DNA of 32,035 nucleotides from positions 1 through 32,035 of the IMG/VR virus record IMGVR_UViG_3300008262_000304. One strand, 5' to 3'. This DNA is from a virus. The position numbers and the translations under genes were made by a program. Under the pieces are notes generated by a model. That model saw only the letters and a program-made list of their open reading frames with translations. It did no database searches and was not told the origin of the DNA. Below are positions 1 through 7,297 of the stretch, piece by piece (positions within the stretch are counted from its first letter, which is position 1; every line of letters starts with the position of its first letter).

Positions 1-297
1 GCTCATCATCTCACAACTCTTATAGTCTAGCGACAATACACCTTCGTTGCTAGAATACAATTTTTCCAACCATCGTTTGAATTGTATAAATTCCACATCT
101 CTGTCATTGTGGGTAACACTAAGATAAACCCTAAAATGAAAAATATGGCGATGGGGATTAGCCAAAAACGAGACATCATATTCATCTCCTGTTGCTAGAT
201 TGGGATCAGTTGCGGCTGCGGGATATTTGTGAATACCTTCTTTTCGAAAGGTAACCCAAATCATTTTATGTGGACGTATATCTTGTTTAATAATCAT
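1..297 (-). CDS. Partial conserved phage protein, possible T-fold (QueD-like)
   Basis: Open from an ATG at 297 through the window edge, so the C-terminus is missing (99 codons seen). The start overlaps the stop of the upstream gene in an ATGA, which fixes the start and implies translational coupling. Near residues 52-62 it has a His-rich segment (NPHRHIFHF) followed by DRDVEFIQFKRW and later LDYKSCEMM. This order loosely recalls 6-pyruvoyl-tetrahydropterin synthase/QueD proteins (HGH zinc motif, then a DF..LK helix, then LDH), with an earlier His in GIHKYP as a possible third ligand. No catalytic Cys is visible at the QueD position, so the resemblance is inference. A QueD-like role would fit the DpdA-like gene of the same cluster. 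Confidence is high for the gene and low for the function. Confidence 0.75.
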   Translation of the reverse strand, partial: MIIKQDIRPHKMIWVTFRKEGIHKYPAAATDPNLATGDEYDVSFLANPHRHIFHFRVYLSVTHNDRDVEFIQFKRWLEKLYSSNEGVLSLDYKSCEMMS

Positions 298-812
298 TTG
301 ATAATTTCGTCGTTTTTATATTGTGACCAGTCTGTGAACTTACTACGATCCATTAGTGTATGTAGACTGTGGGACCATACACCGGGATTAGTTGCTTTAA
401 AATCTTTGTCATCAATTTTAAGCATTGTATTATAATTCCATAATTTAATATAAGGAATTGGAATTCTAATTTGCGGGATAAAGTTATCGTATTCGCAATA
501 CCCACTCTCGTGAAATTCTTCGACTTGACTTAAGGGAATATCTAAAGAACAAAGATAACCTTTTTCTAAAAAGAAGAAAATCATTTCCTCCCACTGTTTA
601 TGGTTATCATATCCTTGCGGATTAAAACTATGATTAGCACCAAAGAAAATATGATTAATTTTTTGATTAACTAATGCACCTTCAATTGCGTCAATCGGTT
701 GAATATCAACTACAAATAATGTATTCATGCCATATGCCGGCGTGTGTTCTACTTCTTTGCCAAAGAAGAATACAACACTATTCGATTGCCCATCTGTATA
801 ATCACGATTCAT
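294..812 (-). CDS. Conserved hypothetical phage protein (172 aa)
   Basis: Function not recognised. The protein is soluble, with no signal peptide or membrane segment. It starts MNRDYTDGQSNSVVFFFGKE and has a beta-rich opening, an alternating hydrophobic core and several Trp and His residues. It overlaps the preceding gene (stop at 802) by 11 nt and the following gene by 4 nt (ATGA), so it sits inside a translationally coupled chain that also holds the DpdA-like gene. The linkage makes a role in the same pathway possible, but no motif shows it. It does not have the CxxxCxxC motif expected of a radical-SAM QueE. Confidence 0.8.
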   Translation of the reverse strand: MNRDYTDGQSNSVVFFFGKEVEHTPAYGMNTLFVVDIQPIDAIEGALVNQKINHIFFGANHSFNPQGYDNHKQWEEMIFFFLEKGYLCSLDIPLSQVEEFHESGYCEYDNFIPQIRIPIPYIKLWNYNTMLKIDDKDFKATNPGVWSHSLHTLMDRSKFTDWSQYKNDEIIK

Positions 813-1053
813 TTTTATTTTGCTCGTATTGTTTGAATAAACGGGTTACTTCTTCCATGCGTTCTGCAAATACATGCGGGCTAGCTTCGGCTGCTTGTTG
901 CATGTCCCAACTATTAGGGTAGTGACGTAGGCAACCGCTAGCTCGTTGCCTAATGATTTTAGGAACTTTGGGTGTAACAGTACGGTCACATAAATCCTTT
1001 AGTAGTTGTTCTGCCATTTTAACAGCACGATATCGTTCATCTGGTAAGGTCAT
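802..1053 (-). CDS. Small conserved protein, BPSL0761-like
   Basis: An 83-residue protein starting MTLPDERYRAVKMAEQLLKD and containing KIIRQRASGCLRHYPNSWDM. This pattern (an MT.P.ERYRAV opening, then R..A..LLRHYP) recalls the small BPSL0761 family found in phages and bacteria, whose function is unknown. The start ATG overlaps the TGA of the DpdA-like C-terminal fragment (ATGA, 1050-1053). The C-terminal half is rich in charged helix (VFAERMEEVTRLFKQYEQN). No membrane or secretion signal is present. It lies between the DpdA-like fragment and the 172-aa unknown gene. Confidence 0.75.
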   Translation of the reverse strand: MTLPDERYRAVKMAEQLLKDLCDRTVTPKVPKIIRQRASGCLRHYPNSWDMQQAAEASPHVFAERMEEVTRLFKQYEQNKNES

Positions 1054-1775
1054 TCTTTTACCTGTAATTCTAGCTGGTCTAATTTTGATTCTTCTTCGTC
1101 AGTAAATTCGTCACTATGCTCTGATTGTAGTGTATTTGAATCTGTTTCGTCAAATAGATTGGCAAACATAGTGCTAGCATTGACAGTCTTTTTACCAGTA
1201 GCTCCCCTAGTGCCAATGATACTCATCCAAAAACGACTATATTCTTCAACAACAGCATCGGCAGTACCTCTATCACTAGTTGCAAAAATAGCTTCTACAA
1301 TATCTTTAAAGAATAGTCTATCAAATTTCTCTTGTACCAACATAGCTGGAACATTGCCAGCATCATATTTTCTATTAGCTTCTTGTACAGCATTAATATG
1401 ATGCCAAACATTATGCCCCATTTGAATGGCATAGCTAAAACTATCCCATGAAGTTTTACCTTCTTTGCCTATTTTATTTAGGTCGCCGGGCTTATAGATA
1501 CAAATATCTTTAATTTGACACTGATCAATTATTGGACTTGATTCAAAGTTTTTAAAGATGCCATCTTGTATTACCGCGTCTTTGAAGAGACGAGTATCCG
1601 CGGCATATTTTTTGTCATCTGCACTAGCTTGCATTCTGTAGACCCACTTAGTTCTGTCTTCTGTTTCTGTTTGGATGTAGATTTGTCCGTTTGCTGTTGC
1701 CAAAAACGGTGAGGCGCAGTCAAAAGATATGGTAAAGTTTTCATTATGATATTTCCTTACAGCACACCATAGACT
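1050..1775 (-). CDS. DpdA/TGT-like protein, C-terminal fragment of a broken gene
   Basis: This frame is open from about 1775; the only plausible internal start is TTG at 1703, so it probably does not begin a gene of its own. It carries TISFDCASPFLATANGQIY (residues coded about 1735-1679), which matches the catalytic-Asp region of tRNA-guanine transglycosylases (MFDC..P....NG) and of DpdA, the enzyme family that inserts 7-deazaguanines into phage or bacterial DNA. Further on, SWDSFSYAIQMGHNVWHHI resembles the TGT C-terminal helix. The fragment is the -1 frame continuation of the upstream N-terminal fragment (1757-2422). A direct -1 join would still lack roughly 37 residues that bacterial TGTs have between the conserved Gln and the catalytic Asp. 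Read as the back half of one disrupted gene. Confidence 0.7.
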   Translation of the reverse strand, partial: SLWCAVRKYHNENFTISFDCASPFLATANGQIYIQTETEDRTKWVYRMQASADDKKYAADTRLFKDAVIQDGIFKNFESSPIIDQCQIKDICIYKPGDLNKIGKEGKTSWDSFSYAIQMGHNVWHHINAVQEANRKYDAGNVPAMLVQEKFDRLFFKDIVEAIFATSDRGTADAVVEEYSRFWMSIIGTRGATGKKTVNASTMFANLFDETDSNTLQSEHSDEFTDEEESKLDQLELQVKE

Positions 1776-2422
1776 TTAGGATCGCAATACTTCTTCATTC
1801 TATCATACCAATCATCTGCATCAGTATGATTTTCACCTTGAAGAACATTTAAGAATTTACAATTGCCATTACGATTGTTTACGAACCAATCATTGTTAAT
1901 ATATGTTCCTTGCACTGCTTCTGCGTATGTAGTAATACCTGTGGCTTTTTGTCCAGCAGGACTACGAGCTACCCAAGCAGGAATATCTAAACACATACCA
2001 TAGTCCATAAGTGCATCCATCCACTTAAGAACTTGTTCACGTTTCTTTTGTGCTTTAGGACAGTTAGGATTTTTCCAGTCACCTTCCCACACACCTTTAC
2101 CAATTTGGAAACCACCTGAATCACCAAGTACCCAACTAGTACTACGATTGCGATTACGGAACATGTCTTCGCTTTCGTCTTGTTTATTGAGATCTAAATT
2201 AGCGTGACCTGCAGAGTATAGACAGTGGTCATAGTAAAATAACCCTTTGTCCGGGTCTAAATAATTTAGGCTTTCTATCCCATTAGTAAAGCTAGCGGGG
2301 ATACGGGCAGGGTCAACATAGTTGCCATACCGTTGTTTGCCTATAAATGTAGCATAAAATCCTGACGTTGCTGGCAGGAAATATGCGTAGTCATTTTGAG
2401 CTATTGTTAAGTTCTTATTCAA
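1757..2422 (-). CDS. DpdA/TGT-like protein, N-terminal fragment of a broken gene
   Basis: It has a TTG start at 2422 overlapping the DUF2061 gene by 8 nt; an in-frame stop lies just upstream and GGGG precedes the start. Signature residues of the tRNA-guanine transglycosylase fold are present: GDSGGFQI with D101 (D102 of Zymomonas TGT), LDIPAW with D146 (D156), and NVLQGE with Q195 (Q203). The frame then stops at TAA (1757-1759), before the GG loop and catalytic Asp that TGT needs; the Asp-containing part continues in the -1 frame. The intact family exchanges guanine for a 7-deazaguanine; phage members (DpdA) act on DNA. As encoded the fragment should be inactive unless the deletion or frameshift is an assembly artefact. 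Family assignment is fairly strong; DNA versus tRNA substrate is inference. Confidence 0.72.
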   Translation of the reverse strand: MNKNLTIAQNDYAYFLPATSGFYATFIGKQRYGNYVDPARIPASFTNGIESLNYLDPDKGLFYYDHCLYSAGHANLDLNKQDESEDMFRNRNRSTSWVLGDSGGFQIGKGVWEGDWKNPNCPKAQKKREQVLKWMDALMDYGMCLDIPAWVARSPAGQKATGITTYAEAVQGTYINNDWFVNNRNGNCKFLNVLQGENHTDADDWYDRMKKYCDPKVYGVL

Positions 2423-2594
2423 TTCTACCCCACTTTATTTTTAACCATAGTCGTTCAAAAATATAATGTACTATAGTTAATATAATATGTATGATTATGG
2501 CATCTCCAAGACCAGTCCATATAGCAGTAATAAGCAAAGCCGCAATTCTATAACTTACGGTCCTTGCTATAGTTCTTTTATGTGTTTCTAACAT
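2415..2594 (-). CDS. DUF2061 family small membrane protein
   Basis: A 59-residue gene: ATG at 2592-2594 overlapping the gp45 stop (TAATG), stop TAA at 2415-2417. The protein opens MLETHKRTIARTVSYRIAAL, has two hydrophobic stretches (about residues 18-27 and 32-44), and ends with FERLWLKIKWGR. The pattern of a basic K/R-T-I-A-R-T-V-S-Y-R opening, two short membrane segments, then a (H/F)ERLW...I.WGR tail is that of DUF2061 proteins, small bacterial inner-membrane proteins of unknown role. It was likely acquired from a bacterium and is co-transcribed with gp45. Confidence 0.85.
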   Translation of the reverse strand: MLETHKRTIARTVSYRIAALLITAIWTGLGDAIIIHIILTIVHYIFERLWLKIKWGRIE

Positions 2595-3325
2595 TACTTG
2601 CTTTGCGCTGGGAGAATATAGTTGTATTCAGCCATACCGCTATCCACAGTGATCATCATAGCACCTGCATCACTAATTTTAACAGTCTTATCTCCAGCAA
2701 GTGCTAGAATACTCATAACTTGAATAACAGGCCATGCCCAGGTAGATTTTAATTTGCCAACAACATTAGCTTCAAAAACAAATTCTCCTGCATGGGTACT
2801 AGCATCTCCAAAACTAAAAACAAGATTATTGTTTTCAGTCTTTACTTGGAATACAGTTTCCTCACTGTGGGCGTTTGCTTGGAATTTTAATCTTTGAATA
2901 GAAGACACGTTAGGTTCAAAATCAACACTCCATGTTGCACCTTTAAACTTAACAGATTTTAATTTCTCATTAATAATCTCAGTGTTCATAAATCTGTAAT
3001 CATTTTGAAAATCACCAGCGGCGTTTTTAAAATGTAATCCAGTTGGAATTACTTCATTATTTCTTTCTGCGGTTGTAACACTAATTGATGCACCTTCTTT
3101 ATATTCAGGACACTTTAAATGAATGTCTAGCTTGTTTAAATTAGGCATGCCAAAAATACCTTCAAATTCTGATACAGGTGTTTTAGTCTTTGCATTAATG
3201 ATTACTGATCGATCCTCAGCCATACCTTCAATTTGAGTCTCTTCTTCAGAAGACGAAATCTTAATTAAAGGAATAAATCCAAGTGCATGAGTGTGTGCTA
3301 CTAGGTCTTGTAAAATATCTTTCAT
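2594..3325 (-). CDS. 45: DNA polymerase sliding clamp, gp45
   Basis: The T4 gp45-like processivity clamp encircles DNA as a trimer, tethers gp43 and, in T4, activates late transcription. The reading frame opens at 3337, but GGAG lies six bases before the ATG at 3325 and no ribosome site precedes the earlier ATG, so the start is MKDILQDLVAH (243 aa; T4 gp45 is 228). The sequence is clamp-like: alternating beta-strand content, a late GDASTHAGEFVF strand, and a C-terminal AGAMMITVDSGMAEYNYILP strand typical of T4-type clamps. It is served by its own sigma70-like promoter whose -35 lies in the end of the dehydrogenase gene. The clamp loader gene 44 is about 22 kb away rather than adjacent as in T4. 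Confidence 0.9.
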   Translation of the reverse strand: MKDILQDLVAHTHALGFIPLIKISSSEEETQIEGMAEDRSVIINAKTKTPVSEFEGIFGMPNLNKLDIHLKCPEYKEGASISVTTAERNNEVIPTGLHFKNAAGDFQNDYRFMNTEIINEKLKSVKFKGATWSVDFEPNVSSIQRLKFQANAHSEETVFQVKTENNNLVFSFGDASTHAGEFVFEANVVGKLKSTWAWPVIQVMSILALAGDKTVKISDAGAMMITVDSGMAEYNYILPAQSK

Positions 3326-3345
3326 GTTTTTCTCCATTGTTAATG

Positions 3346-3374
3346 ATTATATTTAGGTTTTTGTTAAAGGTCAA
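3346..3374 (-). promoter_or_regulatory. Sigma70-like promoter for gp45
   Basis: On the minus strand TTGACC (3369-3374), a 17-nt spacer, then a perfect TATAAT (3346-3351). It ends about 20 nt before the gp45 start. The -35 box overlaps the last codons of the dehydrogenase gene, so gp45 can be read independently of the gp43 transcript. Confidence 0.75.
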
Positions 3375-4158
3375 GAGTCTTTCTTACCGTTTTATTATAT
3401 TCAATTGCTGATTTAAGCACATCTAACGATACACCTAATTGATCTGAATATTTTATTAATGCTTTAGTATCTTTTGGAAAACAATGTCCCCCAAAGCCAC
3501 GATCTTCATCGATCCCGGGGACTAATGTATGACTAGATCCAATTCTATGATCGTGGACTAAAATTTGTCTTACAACATTAAAATCTGCCCCATTGGCATT
3601 GCAAAGATCAAACATATGATTAAAGAAAGCTACTTTGGTTGCTAAAAACGAATTAGCTGCGTATTTTATTGTAGATGCTTCGGTTAGTGTGCATTTAAAA
3701 AATATTTTAGATAATGGCAACGCTTCAGAGAGTATAGTTTCCCAGAAACTGTCTGGATCGTCACCTCCTAAAATTGTAAACCTTTGGTTAGTAAAGTCAA
3801 ACTCTGCTGATCTAGCACGTAAGAATTCCGGACTATAACATATAGGGTTATCTGGAAAATCTGTTACTAACTTTTCAAGATTGTCTGGAGTTACTGTAGA
3901 TTTGATTAAAATAGGTGTGTTTGGCGAAGTCTTTGAAATAACATCTCTAATCTGACTGTCATCACACCCGCCGTCTTCTAAACTTGGTGTTCCTACACAA
4001 ATAACAACCCCGTCTGCTAATGGATAGTCCTCCATTTTAGAACTATTATAGAGTGGATCTATAATTGAACATTGATTAAATTCTCTCAAGGCTTTAAATA
4101 CAGCTTTACCAACAAAGCCGTAGCCTGCAACTAGTATTTCTCTTTTTTCTTGTTTCAT
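3364..4158 (-). CDS. Nucleotide-sugar (UDP-glucose-type) dehydrogenase, short form
   Basis: Resembles UDP-glucose/GDP-mannose 6-dehydrogenases, NAD-dependent enzymes that oxidise a nucleotide sugar to the uronic acid for surface polysaccharide. Visible: Rossmann motif GYGFVG (residues 12-17), VICVGTP (53-58), STVTP (87-91), SPEF with Glu111, NSFLATKVAFFN with Lys175, and the catalytic Cys226 in GFGGHCFPKD. The protein ends at 264 residues, whereas bacterial enzymes run to about 390-450; the C-terminal UDP-binding domain is absent. Start chosen at ATG 4158, one base after the gp43 stop; the upstream TTG at 4170 is less likely. Its position between gp43 and gp45 ties expression to replication genes. 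It may remodel host or phage glycans; loss of the C-terminal domain leaves substrate uncertain. Confidence 0.85.
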   Translation of the reverse strand: MKQEKREILVAGYGFVGKAVFKALREFNQCSIIDPLYNSSKMEDYPLADGVVICVGTPSLEDGGCDDSQIRDVISKTSPNTPILIKSTVTPDNLEKLVTDFPDNPICYSPEFLRARSAEFDFTNQRFTILGGDDPDSFWETILSEALPLSKIFFKCTLTEASTIKYAANSFLATKVAFFNHMFDLCNANGADFNVVRQILVHDHRIGSSHTLVPGIDEDRGFGGHCFPKDTKALIKYSDQLGVSLDVLKSAIEYNKTVRKTLDL

Positions 4159-4159
4159 A

Positions 4160-6829
4160 TTATATGTCAAATAAACTATTAAATGTATTTTTTTCTTCAG
4201 TGCTAGTAATATTCCAGTTTAGAACACCAATAAGATTTTCTAACTTCTTATCAATAATAGTAGCTTCCATTTCAGCATGATCAAACGGCAAATCTTTGAA
4301 CCATTGTGGCAAACGTAATTCATCCACTGGGTAAGCAACACTATTATATTCTAATGGATTTTGTTTTAGTTTACAAACAATAACCTTAGCACCATCAGTA
4401 ATACCCATTGAATACTTGTCGCTAAACATACGCTTCAATGTATTCCAATTAATACTTGCACGAACGTGCCCTGGCATATTAGCTTTACCCTGTTTAACTT
4501 CTTTAGCTTGATATTCAGTAATGTTGTTAGCACGTTTAGGACTACCTTTTTCCCATCCGGGTCTTGCTTTAAACTTAGCACGGAATTCACTAATAAAATC
4601 TAATACTTGTTGTTCAGTAGATCCGGTCAACACCATTTCAAGTACATCGCTTAAAAAGTTTTGAATGAATTCTGGTGTGTCACTTCGTTTAAGATCTAGC
4701 CCCATGGCCTTGATCTTACCAGGCTTACCTTCTACATCTGCTCGCTTACCTTCTTTGTCATAGTATAATACAGCATACCGTTTTTTAGTAATAAACAACG
4801 CTTTAGAACCAACAATTTCTCGTCCTGCTTTAATAACTTCGCCCCTTGATTTAGGACAATGAAATGCATCTAACATAAATTGTGGAAAAGTTGCATTAAC
4901 TTCCTCTCCAATTTGATCATATAGTTGAACTACAGTTTCTTTAGTCCACGGTATATGTCCTGCATCAATTTCTTTCTTTAGTATTTTGTAAGCACTAAAG
5001 TAACAAGAGTCAGTATCGCCGTAGATGATTGCTTTACCGCGATAGTCATAATCACCCGCAACAATCTCATTTACTTTACTTGCCATGTGTTTAACAATTT
5101 GGCGACCAGTAAGTGTAGTTGATTGGCCAATACGCTTGTCAAAGAATCTACAACCAGCATTAAGAATAGCACCATACAAACTGTTCAAGTTAATCTTCTT
5201 AACTAGCTGACGTTTATCCCAATATTCTTCCTCAACTTTATTACCTGCTTTAATTGCTTCTTTAAGTTTAGCCTGCATCTCTTTACGTTCTGCATACCAA
5301 CGTTTCAGTAGCCCTGGAATGATACCTTCTTTCTCATATGTAAAGATTGTACCGTTAGCTGAAAGCATCCAAGGTTGATTGCTTTCAAAAATTAATCTAT
5401 AAACTTCTGCGGCACTTACTATATCACTAGAACCATCTTCCCAGTCGATAGCAATATCTGTACCTATTTCTTGATTCATTACAGCAGTATATTCTAAACT
5501 ACCAAACACACCTTCCCATGCTGATGCAAATGACTTACCTTTATTAATTTGTTCTTGAATAAAATTATCAGTAAGAATTGGCCTTAATTGCCCAATAATA
5601 GTTTCAGGCCCCATATTCAACGCACGAATCGCTGATGGGTAAAGTGAGTTAATATCTAGTGAGCCGATCCAGTCTTGCAAACCTTCTTTAGGATATGCAA
5701 CATAAGCACCGGCAGCACCTTCATTGCTTTCTCTTTCATTCATTTTTGTTCTATTAGGAACAACAAAGCCTCTACGATGTGCTTCGTTAATAATAGCTTG
5801 CTCAGTAACAGCTACAGCCCCCATAGTTGTTTGTACTAGTACTGTATTTTCATGTGCTAGTGTATTGGCTAGATCCAAGAACTTGAGTTTCTTGTCGAGT
5901 CTATCCAATAGCGCACAGTCTTGTCTGTTATATTCGACGAATGTTTTAAAATCGTTGTTGTAGAGTTGGTCCAAAGTTCCTTCATACTGAGTTTTTCTTT
6001 CACCAAGCTCGTATTCCGCGATGGCATCCAATCGATAAGAGTGTCTTTCTTCATAAGTATATTTCCTATAAAGTTCTAGATAATCAACGTGAACTCGACC
6101 AACAAAATCATACGTAGTCGACTCTCTTCCAAATTTTTCAAATTCTCTTCTACGAGGAAATAAATTAAACAGACAGAACCGTCTAGTATCTTCTTTGCTC
6201 AATACTTTTGTTACACGGTTAACAGTATAGGGAATATCGAATCCCTCACTGTTCCATCCAGACAACACATCTGCTTCTTGTATTAGATCTAAGAATGTGT
6301 CCAACAAGTCTGCCTCGTTGTCAAACAACATAGTATTAGGAAAGTCTTTAACCATTTCTTTGGCATCTTCCATTTTAACTTTCTTTGGAGGAATTGCCAA
6401 ACAAATCATAGTGTCTAACCACTGCAGGTGAATAGCGATAGCAGTAATTGGCATGAATGCATCGTCGGGGGATGCATAGCCACGTTCTGGGTCAAAGTCC
6501 ACCTCAATATCGAAAAACGCTACATTTAGTTTAGGTGCATCTGCATTAAGATAGTTTTCGCTTAAACAAACAAAAATAGGATTAATATCAGATTCGTAAA
6601 GTTGTCGACTACTATTAATAGCCATTTCTTTACGGAGCTCTTTAGTGTTTTTACAAACTATTCTTGAAACTGGATCCCCATAGATTGAATTAAACTTTCC
6701 TTTGGGGTCTTTAACATAGAATGTATGGCGTACCGGAATATCTTTATATTCTCTTTCGCCTTTTTTATTTCGTTCGACAATTCTGATAATATCATTATCT
6801 CGGTCGAAGTATGCATCTACATACGACAT
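4160..6829 (-). CDS. 43: Family B DNA polymerase, gp43
   Basis: The replicative T4-type polymerase with proofreading exonuclease, 889 aa (T4 gp43 is 898). Exonuclease motifs: FFDIEVDF (Exo I, about residue 107), WNSEGFDIPY (Exo II), EYNRQDCALL (Exo III). Polymerase motifs: SLDINSLYPSAI (A), KKINLNSLYGA (B) and IYGDTDSCY (C, the two catalytic Asp), followed by KKRYAVL. All catalytic residues are intact. ATG at 6829 is preceded by AAGGAG ten bases upstream. The C-terminal tail ends NTFNSLFDI, resembling the clamp-binding tail of T4 gp43. A sigma70-like promoter and two leader hairpins lie just upstream. One hairpin abuts the ribosome site as in the self-repression operator of T4 gp43. Confidence 0.97.
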   Translation of the reverse strand: MSYVDAYFDRDNDIIRIVERNKKGEREYKDIPVRHTFYVKDPKGKFNSIYGDPVSRIVCKNTKELRKEMAINSSRQLYESDINPIFVCLSENYLNADAPKLNVAFFDIEVDFDPERGYASPDDAFMPITAIAIHLQWLDTMICLAIPPKKVKMEDAKEMVKDFPNTMLFDNEADLLDTFLDLIQEADVLSGWNSEGFDIPYTVNRVTKVLSKEDTRRFCLFNLFPRRREFEKFGRESTTYDFVGRVHVDYLELYRKYTYEERHSYRLDAIAEYELGERKTQYEGTLDQLYNNDFKTFVEYNRQDCALLDRLDKKLKFLDLANTLAHENTVLVQTTMGAVAVTEQAIINEAHRRGFVVPNRTKMNERESNEGAAGAYVAYPKEGLQDWIGSLDINSLYPSAIRALNMGPETIIGQLRPILTDNFIQEQINKGKSFASAWEGVFGSLEYTAVMNQEIGTDIAIDWEDGSSDIVSAAEVYRLIFESNQPWMLSANGTIFTYEKEGIIPGLLKRWYAERKEMQAKLKEAIKAGNKVEEEYWDKRQLVKKINLNSLYGAILNAGCRFFDKRIGQSTTLTGRQIVKHMASKVNEIVAGDYDYRGKAIIYGDTDSCYFSAYKILKKEIDAGHIPWTKETVVQLYDQIGEEVNATFPQFMLDAFHCPKSRGEVIKAGREIVGSKALFITKKRYAVLYYDKEGKRADVEGKPGKIKAMGLDLKRSDTPEFIQNFLSDVLEMVLTGSTEQQVLDFISEFRAKFKARPGWEKGSPKRANNITEYQAKEVKQGKANMPGHVRASINWNTLKRMFSDKYSMGITDGAKVIVCKLKQNPLEYNSVAYPVDELRLPQWFKDLPFDHAEMEATIIDKKLENLIGVLNWNITSTEEKNTFNSLFDI

Positions 6830-6843
6830 GTGTTATTTTCTCC

Positions 6844-6865
6844 TTTGTCATTTTCGGCTGACAAA
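6844..6865 (-). promoter_or_regulatory. Leader hairpin abutting the gp43 Shine-Dalgarno (candidate translational operator)
   Basis: On the minus strand, TTTGTCA and TGACAAA form a perfect 7-bp stem around an 8-nt loop (GCCGAAAA). The 3' arm is immediately followed by GGAG (6840-6843), the gene 43 ribosome site. T4 and RB69 gp43 repress their own translation by binding a leader hairpin with an 8-nt loop next to the Shine-Dalgarno; the geometry matches although the loop sequence differs. Confidence 0.55.
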
Positions 6866-6874
6866 TACCGATAC

Positions 6875-6892
6875 GGCGGATTATGGCCCGCC
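6875..6892 (-). promoter_or_regulatory. Second gp43 leader hairpin (5-bp GC stem, 8-nt loop)
   Basis: Minus-strand GGCGG and CCGCC pair around GCCATAAT. With a 5-bp stem and 8-nt loop this is also the size of the T4 gp43 operator hairpin, but it lies about 30 nt upstream of the ribosome site. It could be an early attenuator, a second operator site or simply a leader stabiliser. Confidence 0.45.
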
Positions 6893-6902
6893 TTACCTTT
6901 AT

Positions 6903-6931
6903 ATTATACTATCTTTAGATACGTTTTGTAA
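6903..6931 (-). promoter_or_regulatory. Sigma70-like promoter for gp43
   Basis: Minus-strand TTACAA (6926-6931), 17-nt spacer, perfect TATAAT (6903-6908). The promoter overlaps the 3' end of the DsbA-like gene and would give a leader of about 65 nt containing both gp43 hairpins. Confidence 0.7.
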
Positions 6932-7172
6932 TATCTAGAATTGCTTCAATTTCTTCCCAATCTTCGTTATATTGGCTCCAGTCACCTTTGTGTGCAATCT
7001 TAATTGCTTTGTTAATTACACTGGGTTTGACCTGTAATTCTTCAGCAACTGCTTTAACAGTTTCCTTCAAGCCTTCTTGTAGATCTTCAATTTCACGTAA
7101 TACTGTAGAACCTTCTGTAATTAAACGTTCTAATTTAGCCTTTTCTTCTGCACCGTATGAACGACCAGCCAT
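6915..7172 (-). CDS. dsbA: DsbA-like dsDNA-binding protein (T4 late-transcription accessory)
   Basis: An 85-residue, highly charged helical protein, similar in size to T4 DsbA (89 aa), which binds double-stranded DNA near late promoters. It opens MAGRSYGAEEKAKLERLI and has a central helical segment (LKETVKAVAEELQVKPSVINKAIKIAHK cut here into its helix-turn-helix-like middle) and an acidic C-terminal helix. The pattern of an Ala-Gly-Arg opening, a coiled helix and an NKAIKIAHKG-type motif is the one seen in marine T4-like phages. AGGAG lies 7 bases before the ATG. It has its own promoter and is isolated from the block to its right by a terminator. The assignment rests on family resemblance, not on a catalytic motif. 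Confidence 0.65.
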   Translation of the reverse strand: MAGRSYGAEEKAKLERLITEGSTVLREIEDLQEGLKETVKAVAEELQVKPSVINKAIKIAHKGDWSQYNEDWEEIEAILDITKRI

Positions 7173-7195
7173 GTAAATCTCCTATTAATTTGCCT

Positions 7196-7224
7196 ATTGT
7201 ACTATACTTATGTAGCTTAGTCAA
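7196..7224 (-). promoter_or_regulatory. Sigma70-like promoter for the DsbA-like gene
   Basis: Minus-strand TTGACT (7219-7224), 17-nt spacer, TACAAT (7196-7201), then AGGAG and ATG at 7172. It follows directly after the terminator at 7234-7263, so it starts a new transcription unit. Confidence 0.75.
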
Positions 7225-7233
7225 TGATCTATG

Positions 7234-7263
7234 AAAAAAATGGCAGAATAAATCTGCCATTTT
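7234..7263 (-). terminator. Rho-independent terminator ending the 7.3-15.2 kb block
   Basis: The minus strand has AAATGGCAGA, a 5-nt loop, TCTGCCATTT and a run of T. The stem is a perfect 10 bp. The opposite strand also has a T run, so weak bidirectional activity is possible. Confidence 0.85.
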
Positions 7264-7270
7264 AAGAAAA

Positions 7271-7287
7271 GTGGAATATACTTCCAC
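7271..7287 (-). other. Short perfect hairpin after the alanine/proline-repeat gene
   Basis: GTGGAA and TTCCAC pair around a 5-nt loop, 11 nt beyond the gene's stop codon and just before the terminator. No T run follows, so it more likely protects the mRNA 3' end or aids the terminator than ends transcription itself. Confidence 0.5.
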
Positions 7288-7297
7288 GGAGCGATTA

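Noticed and set aside
229-435. Plus-strand open frame of 68 codons
   Set aside because: Antisense to two coupled minus-strand genes, no ribosome site, hydrophobic random-like product.
1757-1778. Programmed -1 frameshift joining the two DpdA-like halves
   Set aside because: No classical X-XXY-YYZ slippery heptamer in the overlap, and even a perfect join leaves a needed segment missing.
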